Positions 1-6,316 of a stretch of DNA of 32,816 nt are shown piece after piece. The stretch is from a virus. Both the position numbers and the translations under genes were made by a program. How positions within the stretch are numbered: the stretch's first letter is position 1; each line of letters begins with the position of its first letter. The stretch is from the IMG/VR virus record IMGVR_UViG_3300028844_001200, positions 1-32,816 of that record; one strand, given 5' to 3'. The notes below the pieces were generated by a model. That model was not told the DNA's origin. It searched no databases and was given only the letters and a program-made list of their open reading frames with translations.

Positions 1-231
1 ATGTTGAGAATCGAAAAAGCATATGTTCGACCAAAACTAAATTCAACCGAATATCAAACACTTAGAAAAAACTTGAACAAAAAGGTAAAAATAAATGGAA
101 CTTTTTGCTCTAGAACTTGTCTAAACATAGGGAGGCTTAAGAAATATAAGACTTCCTTAAAGAAGTCTATAGTATACACCTTCTCGCTGAGAAGCTCGAA
201 GGCGGAACGAGAGAAGGTGTTAAATACTTAA
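1..231 (+). CDS. Doubtful small basic ORF at window edge
   Basis: An open frame of 76 codons begins with ATG at the first base of the window, so its true start could lie upstream. The product is rich in Lys, Arg and Asn and has no motif I recognise; two Cys lie near residues 36-40. No ribosome binding site can be judged. Its last third (149-231) overlaps two stable hairpins of the array described separately, which argues that at least the 3' part is a non-coding leader. It could be the 3' end of an upstream gene or chance. Low confidence. Confidence 0.2.
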   Translation: MLRIEKAYVRPKLNSTEYQTLRKNLNKKVKINGTFCSRTCLNIGRLKKYKTSLKKSIVYTFSLRSSKAEREKVLNT

Positions 232-310
232 TCTCTCTCTACCCTAAGGGTCCGAGAGAGATAGAGCACCGAATAGCGGTGCTCTTAAGCGCCCGGAGAG
301 AACGGGCGCT
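149..310 (+). other. Array of five consecutive RNA hairpins
   Basis: Five stem-loops follow each other almost without spacing. Stem 1: AGACTTC 149-155 with 162-168. Stem 2: ACACCTTCTC 176-185 with 211-220, extended by 171-175 with 224-228 across a 3-nt bulge. Stem 3: ATCTCTCTC 231-239 with 254-262, with an inner ACCC/GGGT helix. Stem 4: AGAGCACCG 263-271 with 277-285. Stem 5: AGCGCCCG 288-295 with 303-310. None is followed by a T-run, so they are not standard intrinsic terminators. In stem 2, CTTCTC 180-185 can instead pair with GAGAAG 189-194, giving two mutually exclusive folds. Plausible roles are terminators for a phage polymerase, RNase III processing sites, or a structured RNA. All stems are perfect over 7-10 bp; the function is inference. 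Confidence 0.75.
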
Positions 311-322
311 ATATAACAGGAC

Positions 323-345
323 TAATACACAATTTAATAGGAAAC
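323..345 (+). promoter_or_regulatory. Candidate T7-like (single-subunit RNAP) promoter
   Basis: Aligned to the 23-nt T7 class III consensus, this stretch matches TAATAC at 323-328 (consensus positions 1-6) and ATAGG at 337-341, placing +1 at G340. In total 12 of 23 positions agree, clustered at the two ends, while the middle differs. It lies directly downstream of the hairpin array and upstream of the late operon, where a phage late promoter is expected. The predicted transcript would begin with a stem-loop, as T7 gene 10 mRNA does. No RNA polymerase gene is in the window and I found no second convincing copy, so it remains a candidate. Confidence 0.4.
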
Positions 346-364
346 AGCTTTTCGTTTCCGAAAA
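340..364 (+). promoter_or_regulatory. 5'-end mRNA hairpin with alternative fold
   Basis: GGAAAC (340-345) pairs with GTTTCC (354-359). The overlapping TTTTCG (349-354) can instead pair with CGAAAA (359-364). The two helices share bases, so only one can form at a time. If transcription starts at G340, the first helix is the extreme 5' end of the message, a known mRNA-stabilising arrangement in T7 transcripts. The pairing is seen in the sequence; the role is inferred. Confidence 0.5.
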
Positions 365-370
365 CTAGTG

Positions 371-375
371 AGGAG
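371..375 (+). promoter_or_regulatory. Ribosome binding site AGGAG for GTG start at 382
   Basis: AGGAG ends six bases before the GTG at 382 and is the only good Shine-Dalgarno sequence nearby. It supports the non-ATG start of the first late gene. Confidence 0.7.
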
Positions 376-381
376 ACACGT

Positions 382-759
382 GTGTCAATTAGAAATAAAG
401 TTAGACAGCTTTGGAAGAAATTCAAAGCGTGGGTATATTCAATTTTGGTTACACTCGGTGTAGTGGCAGCCGCACTAGCCGTGCAAGTTGACTTTAGTTA
501 CGTGCCTCCTTCGGAGTATGTAGACGGTACACCTCTGCCTCTCTCTGAGATCCAAGAGACTAGGCTCTACTGTGACGGAGCACTAGTCGCCACTGAAAGT
601 GGATCAGATGGTAGCTTTACTACCACACTCAGCGTAGGCACACACATCTGCTACGCTACTGTTGTAGCAACTAATGGCTTAGAGTCTGACCCTTCAAACG
701 AAGTTGTAAGGGTTGTGTTGACAGATCAACTGCCTAGACCACCAGTACTAAACAATTAA
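382..759 (+). CDS. Membrane-anchored Ig/FN3-like small protein
   Basis: The 125-residue product has a basic N-terminus (about residues 4-16), a hydrophobic segment at about 18-35 that reads as a signal anchor or uncleaved signal peptide, and a C-terminal part (about 36-118) with the alternating beta pattern of an Ig-like or fibronectin type III domain, including the FN3-type ending ESDPSNEVVRVV. It starts with GTG behind AGGAG. It is the first gene of the rightward late block, downstream of the candidate promoter and upstream of the structured element at 765-827. I do not recognise a specific family. An exposed domain on the infected cell or on the virion are both possible; the fold assignment is moderate and the function unknown. 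Confidence 0.65.
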   Translation: MSIRNKVRQLWKKFKAWVYSILVTLGVVAAALAVQVDFSYVPPSEYVDGTPLPLSEIQETRLYCDGALVATESGSDGSFTTTLSVGTHICYATVVATNGLESDPSNEVVRVVLTDQLPRPPVLNN

Positions 760-764
760 AGTGT

Positions 765-827
765 GGTCGGCCCGGACCCCTGCAAGCAGTTGAAGCTGCC
801 TCTCAATAGGGACAACCGGGTTCGACC
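765..827 (+). other. Nested stem-loop between genes
   Basis: A long interrupted hairpin fills the gap before the small terminase gene: GGTCG 765-769 with CGACC 823-827, CCCGG 771-775 with CCGGG 816-820, CCCT 778-781 with AGGG 808-811, and apical GCAG 786-789 with CTGC 796-799. There is no T-run after it, and its descending arm ends directly before an ATG at 828 that is probably not used. The GGTTCGA-like 3' arm resembles a tRNA T-arm, but no acceptor/anticodon cloverleaf fits. It may be a processing site, attenuator or translational control element. Confidence 0.6.
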
Positions 828-835
828 ATGCGCCC

Positions 836-841
836 TAAAGG
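836..841 (+). promoter_or_regulatory. Ribosome binding site deciding start at 849
   Basis: AAAGGA lies seven bases before the ATG at 849 and downstream of the in-frame ATG at 828. It favours 849 as the true start of the small terminase gene. Confidence 0.65.
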
Positions 842-848
842 AAACAAT

Positions 849-1382
849 ATGCCACTAGCAAAGAATACAATAGTAGATGGGGCTGACGCGTACAAGCAGC
901 TCAAAGATTCGATGGGACGTTTCCGTACCCTCTCTTTGTTTGTCGAAAACAAGATAGACAAATACCCAGCCCCGTTTACGCTTAAAGACTATGACCACCG
1001 AGGAGCCATGTCAATGTACCTCAAGTACATGGAGATAGCTGATCCAACTGAGTACTCTCAAGCAATAGCTCTTTTAGGCTCTTGGAGACATTGGCAAGTA
1101 CTCTCTAACGCAGAGTGGTTCAAACCAACATTAGAACGATGGAGAGCTGAGTTGCAAACTAAGTTTGAATCAGATCGGTACAGAGAGATGATGGAGGTAG
1201 CTGACAAGGCTAAGGGCACACCACAAGGTGTGAGCGCCACTAAGTGGCTAGCAGAGAGATACTCTAGTGTGACTAAGCTCAAGAGAGGACGACCCTCTAA
1301 AGCAGAGAAGGCAACTAACCTAAGAGAAGAATCAAAAGAAGAAAAGCTCTTAGCTGAAGAAGCTAGTAGGTTAGGCATTTGA
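849..1382 (+). CDS. Probable terminase small subunit
   Basis: The 177-residue product is largely helical and charged, with a KRGRPSK motif near the C-terminus followed by a Glu/Lys-rich tail, as in small terminase subunits of T7-like and marine podoviruses. The small subunit binds the DNA concatemer and loads the large subunit during packaging. I prefer the ATG at 849 to the upstream in-frame ATG at 828 because of the Shine-Dalgarno AAAGGA at 836-841 and because 828 abuts the hairpin. The gene overlaps the next one by 4 bases. It is separated from the large subunit by three adsorption or surface genes, which is unusual. The call rests on size, composition, the basic motif and context; no DNA-binding domain is certain by eye. 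Confidence 0.6.
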   Translation: MPLAKNTIVDGADAYKQLKDSMGRFRTLSLFVENKIDKYPAPFTLKDYDHRGAMSMYLKYMEIADPTEYSQAIALLGSWRHWQVLSNAEWFKPTLERWRAELQTKFESDRYREMMEVADKAKGTPQGVSATKWLAERYSSVTKLKRGRPSKAEKATNLREESKEEKLLAEEASRLGI

Positions 1383-1852
1383 GAATCTTAGCTATAGTGG
1401 CTCTGCTGTTCTTGTCAGCAAATGCTAACTCTGAGTCTCAGGTTGAGATAGGTGCTGGGTTCCTTAGTTCTCAGTTCTCAAAAAGCGGAGTAGCGTTCTT
1501 CCAAGAAATGTGGGGTGGCTCGTACGGCACTAAGTACAGTGTAGGCATGGGGTACATCTATAAACAAGAAGTGACAGACAGACAAGGTTACTTCTCTAAG
1601 CTTAACGAGAACATCTGGGTGCAAGCACAACGGAGGTTCTGTTGGGTAGAGGATGACAGAGTTTGTGTAGGTGCTGGCCCAGCGTACTTCCAAAATACCA
1701 ACAGGGCTTTAGGAAAGAACTTTAACTTGGCTTTATCTGTGGAGATACGTCCACAAAACAGAGTCACAATAAACATTAGACACTACTCAAACGTCGGTTC
1801 TGGTATGCCTAACATGGGACAAGATATGATAACAATAGGATACTTATTTTAA
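1379..1852 (+). CDS. PagL-like lipid A 3-O-deacylase (outer-membrane barrel)
   Basis: The 157-residue product has an N-terminal signal peptide (hydrophobic residues 2-12, cleavage likely after about ANA at 14-16) and alternating aromatic/polar strands of a small outer-membrane beta-barrel ending in Phe. Near the C-terminus is HYSNVG (135-140), followed by PN (144-145), G147 and D149, matching the PagL family pattern HxSNxG...PNxGx(E/D). His135 and Ser137 fit the PagL catalytic pair; Asp149 stands exactly where the third residue (Glu) is expected, 14 residues after the His. PagL removes the 3-linked acyl chain of lipid A. The start is TTG at 1379, needed to keep the signal peptide, and it overlaps the preceding stop (TTGA). 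It lies next to the tail spike gene, suggesting a surface-modification role. Activity is inferred. Confidence 0.65.
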   Translation: MRILAIVALLFLSANANSESQVEIGAGFLSSQFSKSGVAFFQEMWGGSYGTKYSVGMGYIYKQEVTDRQGYFSKLNENIWVQAQRRFCWVEDDRVCVGAGPAYFQNTNRALGKNFNLALSVEIRPQNRVTINIRHYSNVGSGMPNMGQDMITIGYLF

Positions 1853-1853
1853 G

Positions 1854-4184
1854 ATGGCTAGATACGCAGGTTACGAAGTAGTAGGAGCAGTAGAGGATAC
1901 AGACTTAATCAAAGTCAAAGACCTTTCTGACAAGACTAGTGGGACTAAAGGCAGCACGAAGTATGCTTCAGTCTCCACAGTGGTTGGGAACGCAACCCTC
2001 GCAAACTATGACCAAACAACAAGGGAGCTTGGAAAAGCTATCACTCCTAGTGACACTAGATACCCACCCGGTGACATTCGCCGTTACGGTGCTGTTGATG
2101 GTGGTGCTGACAGTACGCAAGCAATTCAACAAGCTGTTGATTCGACGCACAACGTCTACATCCCATATGGTTCATTCAGGGTCGATGGACAAGTAACTCT
2201 CAACCAAGAAGTTCACGTTATCTGTGAACAAGGAGTGTATGGTAGTCCGACTAGTTGGTATTACACGGATTCTTACCCAACGCCGCCAAACAAAATCAGT
2301 GTGCCAGTAAACAATTATTGCAGACTCTATAAGGATAACGCTAGCCAAGATACTCCGTTCTTTAACATAGGCTGGAGAGAAGTCCTTATCCTCGGTTATC
2401 CAGCTCTTTGCGTGAAGGATAAGACAAGCTACACTAGCAACGCTATCAACTACACACCGGGAACTGCTAATGCTTGGGGCTACAACGGACAACCTTCGAT
2501 ATGGGGTGGTCAAATAGAAGTCTACGGTGTAGGAAACCGCACCACGATAGGCAACGAAGGCGAAGGCATGACCGTCGTTGGCATCGACTGGGAGGGTGAT
2601 GGCGTACAAGGGTATGGATATGTCTCAGGGCAAGACATCAAGATTCGTTGTGTGAACGTGAAGCGCGCCTTTGATGATCCCGGCGTAGCGTCAGGGCGTA
2701 ATCAATGGGGTAACTCTCTTCACATCTCAATGAGAGTTGACGGTGCGAAACAAGCTTGTCGGATCAAGACGCTCAGTGGGAACTGGATTGACGGGATAGT
2801 ACAATCTCGCGATCAGATACACCCCAACGAAACTGGCGAAGCAATGTGCTATATAGGGACTGGCAGTAATTACATTGATGTGAAGCCTTGGGATCTAGGC
2901 AGCGGCGCTTACTCATCACCCGGCAATCCAGCAGATGGTCAATACCGTCACGCTAAGTTCTTGGAGAACAGGGGGTCTGGTAACACTGTTATATCTACTA
3001 TCTCCACTGCAGTTAGAAGTAATATTGGGTCGATGTTAAGACCTAACGCTCTTGGCCCACTAAATGCCCCAAGAGGAATGATTCCTTGGTTGAGTAGGAA
3101 TAGCGGCCTCACCAATTCTGGAATGGTGATGGCAGCTTTCTACGATGGGCTGTGGTGTCTGGAGGATCGCTACACGGTGACTGTGTCCCAGTACAAGGGT
3201 ACGGATTATCCATTAGATGATGTTGCAGTCTCGGACATTGTCTTTTCAAACAAAAGTGGAAGCACTATTAATATTACTTCTGCGCTAGGTGAACTACCAA
3301 CCCTCGTTGTGAAAGAGAAATTTACAGTAAGCGGCCACTCGGAACATTTCAACAATGTAAAGATGACAGTCACGGCTGTTATCGCAAATGGCTACACGGT
3401 AACTGCTGGTGGCCCCGGTGGGGGTCATTCGCCAAACCCTAAAGACGCAGCCGCTGAAGCCGTAACTGTTGAACTTAAGCATGATGCCTACACAACGAAC
3501 AGTGCAACTGGCGGGATTACTGTATCTACTGACCATACCCTAACCAGACCAGAGACTATCTTCCAGCTCCACGGTCTCTACGCCACGTTCAAAGCTAACG
3601 CACAAGCAGTCACAGATGAAGACGTTATTGAGATACGAGCCACCGGAATATCAGGTGTTAGAATGACAGAATTGTACACTTCGTTGAATTCCAACGGAGC
3701 GTTTAGGCAGCAGCAGATCATCACAAAGACTAGTGGTGGCGATATAACAGATAATGTTCTAATAAATTGTGCAAGTGAGGCTGACGAAAACCCCCAAGAC
3801 CTAAACTATTTTGGTCTTGTTGGTGGTGCTCCATACGAACTCATCATTCGCTTTATTGCAAACCGTGACTCTTCAAAAACTGGCACGTTTATGGGCATCC
3901 ATGCGATGTCAGAAAATCCAGAGAGTTACTCTGGTTACTATGTCAGCAAGCAAGGCAACCAGTCTGTTCTTAATGGGTTTAGGGTGGCTGGCCACTTGAG
4001 GCTGCCAACGTACACGACAGCAAGACTAGAAGATGCAACTGATAGCGCAAACACTGCATCGTATAAGACGGAAGGTACGGTAGTGTTCAACACAGACACT
4101 AACAAGCCAGTCTACGCCACAGGATCAACTGATAACTCGACATGGGTTGATGCAACTGGCTCAACAGCACACACACCAGTATAG
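1854..4184 (+). CDS. Tail spike with pectate-lyase-like beta-helix
   Basis: The 776-residue product has a short N-terminal part (1-70) likely to attach to the virion, then the motif IRRYGAVDGGADSTQAIQQA (about 75-94) followed by YIPYGSFRV, the standard entry into a right-handed beta-helix of the pectate lyase/tail spike superfamily. The middle is long, Gly/Asn/Thr-rich and repetitive as in beta-helical spikes. The C-terminus carries VVFNTDTNKPVYATG, a short motif seen at the end of phage fibre proteins. Such spikes bind and often cleave surface polysaccharide. It starts two bases after the PagL-like stop and ends eight bases before the next fibre gene. The substrate and any catalytic residues cannot be read from the sequence. 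Confidence 0.8.
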   Translation: MARYAGYEVVGAVEDTDLIKVKDLSDKTSGTKGSTKYASVSTVVGNATLANYDQTTRELGKAITPSDTRYPPGDIRRYGAVDGGADSTQAIQQAVDSTHNVYIPYGSFRVDGQVTLNQEVHVICEQGVYGSPTSWYYTDSYPTPPNKISVPVNNYCRLYKDNASQDTPFFNIGWREVLILGYPALCVKDKTSYTSNAINYTPGTANAWGYNGQPSIWGGQIEVYGVGNRTTIGNEGEGMTVVGIDWEGDGVQGYGYVSGQDIKIRCVNVKRAFDDPGVASGRNQWGNSLHISMRVDGAKQACRIKTLSGNWIDGIVQSRDQIHPNETGEAMCYIGTGSNYIDVKPWDLGSGAYSSPGNPADGQYRHAKFLENRGSGNTVISTISTAVRSNIGSMLRPNALGPLNAPRGMIPWLSRNSGLTNSGMVMAAFYDGLWCLEDRYTVTVSQYKGTDYPLDDVAVSDIVFSNKSGSTINITSALGELPTLVVKEKFTVSGHSEHFNNVKMTVTAVIANGYTVTAGGPGGGHSPNPKDAAAEAVTVELKHDAYTTNSATGGITVSTDHTLTRPETIFQLHGLYATFKANAQAVTDEDVIEIRATGISGVRMTELYTSLNSNGAFRQQQIITKTSGGDITDNVLINCASEADENPQDLNYFGLVGGAPYELIIRFIANRDSSKTGTFMGIHAMSENPESYSGYYVSKQGNQSVLNGFRVAGHLRLPTYTTARLEDATDSANTASYKTEGTVVFNTDTNKPVYATGSTDNSTWVDATGSTAHTPV

Positions 4185-4192
4185 GATTAGAT

Positions 4193-6316
4193 ATGAGTAT
4201 AACACTACACCTACCATTCTCTAATCGTCTAAACGAAGACAACTTGAAGCTGTGGGATTCGGTTAATGGCTGGAATGAACCTGTCAGCAACACTACTCTT
4301 ACACACACTAGAAGTTCAGTTGCTACTGTTCTCGACAACGATAAGGTCATGCGTGATCTTGATAACAACGTACCTATTGTCGATGGCGCAAGGTATGTTA
4401 AGAATCTGCTGACCTACAGTGAGGACTTTAGTGCGACATGGGTTGCTAATAACGCAACAATTGGCAGCACTCCCATCACTGCGCCAGACGGTGCGACAAC
4501 GGCGCTAAAGATTGAAGAAAAGACTGATGTCAGTGTCGCTCATAACATCGAGTACGCTATAACAGGCGCTAATGTACAAACAGTTTCAATGTACGCAAAA
4601 GCAGATGAAAGAGAGTGGTTGCAGTTTTTTCTGACGACATCATCTAATTTTAAGGTTTTCTTTCATCTTTCTGGCTCAGGATCAATAGGCACAACAAGCG
4701 GCACATATTACGAGTCGGGATCGGCAAAGATTACAAGCGTTGGTAATGGTTGGTATCGTTGCGAGGCAGGTATTAAAGTTTTTCCTGCTACGCTCAATAT
4801 CGGCTTTAAGATGTCAACTGGTGATGATGTTTTAGCTCACAACGGGGTTGCTGGTAACGGGATGTATATGTGGGGCGCTCAACTAGAAGATGTCTCAGGA
4901 CAATCTAATGTGAGTGCTGGTGAGTACCAGCTTTCAGTTGCTACGCAAGGCGTTGCTATCTACGCTTGTGCAGTAGACGGTACAGCAATCAACCCCAAAG
5001 GTCTTGACGCGAGTGGCGGAACCGGGGAACTTTGTTCTTACAACCAAGACGTAGGAGGGACAGGTTGGACCGCATCTGGCGGCGTGGTCACCACACCTGA
5101 TGCCACGACTGGGCCAGATGCACACATGACTGGCGGCAGTGTTGCTGGTGGTACGGGTTACTCGCTCTATGCAAAATCAGTAACCATTACTGCTAACAAG
5201 TTTCATTGTCTGTCGTTATGGTTCAAACAAAAAGATTCATCCTGTCGCTACATTCAATTTAGTTTTCGGGATGACAATGCTCCCGGTAATGCTTTTCAGG
5301 CTTGGGCTGACATAAAAGATGGAGTAATTACAAAAACCGTCGTAGAGGGAAGCTGTACTCTATTAGACTATGGCGTGATTCCGGGGTATGACGGATGGAA
5401 TCGTTTCTGGATTGCAGGGAAACTGGAAGCTGGAATTACTGCTGGCGAGATTGTTTTTATCCCTAGAACTAGTGGTACTGGTACTACTAATGCTACCAAC
5501 GCTGACTGGTATATGGGTCCAGCGGGTCTTACACAAACTCCGTATCCTGCTGCACATATACGAAGGGAGGATGCAACAGCAGCCAGTCTGGGAGAAGCTA
5601 ATCCAGTAGCTGGAACAGACTTAGGATTCTTAAACGATGACAGAAATATAGGTTCTTGGTACTTCGATTTCTACGGGTCGCGCCGATTAAACACACTCAA
5701 CTCTAGTGATGATATTGGTCTTTTCTCAACCTACCAGAACTCCGTAAATATCGCTCAGAGCCTTGCCATACCTAATGGTGATAATGACTTGAAGACTTGG
5801 TCAGCAGCTGGCGTAACTTCGCTGCGAACGGTGGGAAACGACCTTGTTTCAAACACGCAATACAAATTAGGAAATGGCTGGGAACTCAATAACGTCGACG
5901 GTTATCTAAATGGTGTTCAAGGATCACAGATGCCTGATTCGAGTTATAACTATACTGGTACTGCTATTACTTCCGTAAGAATCGGGCGACCTTTTAACGC
6001 AAGCGCTCGCGCATGGGATGGTCACATAGCAGAGGTCGCTTACGACGACACTAGGGTAACAGACCTCCAGCTAAAAAACTGGAGTAACGGACTAAATCTG
6101 CCATTTTCTTCTTCGGTAGTTGATATAGTTTACCCACGAGACAGTCTGCCAACTACTGAGCAAAGGTTCCAAGACTTCATAGACGATTCGGGTATAACAC
6201 GAGTGGGTCACCTAGACACAGACTATAGACGAGCACTTATATCTGTACAAGGGCTTTCTGACGACATTGACTACGACCTACCAGATGCTTTCAAACGGTA
6301 CTTCGACTCTCTATAA
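4193..6316 (+). CDS. Fibre-like protein with lectin/jelly-roll domains
   Basis: The 707-residue product appears modular. Residues about 88-240 (NLLTYSEDFSATW to MYMWGAQLED) match a jelly-roll domain common in phage structural proteins. Residues about 280-450 (SYNQDVGGTGWTASGG to ADWYMGPAGL) look like a second copy of the same fold. Residues about 490-650 resemble a concanavalin A/LamG-like sandwich (GSWYFDFYGSRR, then AWDGHIAEVAYDD). A tail of about 60 residues follows, rich in acidic and aromatic residues. These folds usually bind carbohydrate, so it is probably a second receptor-binding or decoration protein working with the spike upstream. The stop overlaps the terminase start (TAATG). The domain assignment is by pattern only. 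Confidence 0.7.
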   Translation: MSITLHLPFSNRLNEDNLKLWDSVNGWNEPVSNTTLTHTRSSVATVLDNDKVMRDLDNNVPIVDGARYVKNLLTYSEDFSATWVANNATIGSTPITAPDGATTALKIEEKTDVSVAHNIEYAITGANVQTVSMYAKADEREWLQFFLTTSSNFKVFFHLSGSGSIGTTSGTYYESGSAKITSVGNGWYRCEAGIKVFPATLNIGFKMSTGDDVLAHNGVAGNGMYMWGAQLEDVSGQSNVSAGEYQLSVATQGVAIYACAVDGTAINPKGLDASGGTGELCSYNQDVGGTGWTASGGVVTTPDATTGPDAHMTGGSVAGGTGYSLYAKSVTITANKFHCLSLWFKQKDSSCRYIQFSFRDDNAPGNAFQAWADIKDGVITKTVVEGSCTLLDYGVIPGYDGWNRFWIAGKLEAGITAGEIVFIPRTSGTGTTNATNADWYMGPAGLTQTPYPAAHIRREDATAASLGEANPVAGTDLGFLNDDRNIGSWYFDFYGSRRLNTLNSSDDIGLFSTYQNSVNIAQSLAIPNGDNDLKTWSAAGVTSLRTVGNDLVSNTQYKLGNGWELNNVDGYLNGVQGSQMPDSSYNYTGTAITSVRIGRPFNASARAWDGHIAEVAYDDTRVTDLQLKNWSNGLNLPFSSSVVDIVYPRDSLPTTEQRFQDFIDDSGITRVGHLDTDYRRALISVQGLSDDIDYDLPDAFKRYFDSL

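Noticed and set aside
718-751. TTGACA followed by TACTAA as a sigma-70 promoter
   Set aside because: The spacing of about 22 bases is too long and it lies inside a coding region.
792-814. Second T7-like promoter candidate (CCTCTCAATAGGGACA similar to the T7 core)
   Set aside because: 15 of 23 positions agree with T7, but it lacks the TAATAC upstream block and lies inside the 765-827 hairpin, so structure explains it better.
765-827. Possible tRNA, because of a GGTTCGA-like segment
   Set aside because: No acceptor stem, anticodon arm or D-arm of tRNA geometry could be built; the pairing is a single nested hairpin.
1058-1378. 106-codon minus-strand frame over the small terminase gene
   Set aside because: Antisense shadow with Ser/Leu bias and no context.
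4180-4195. TATAGGATTAG before the fibre start as a promoter
   Set aside because: It is the stop codon and spacer between coupled genes; the rest of the promoter consensus is absent.
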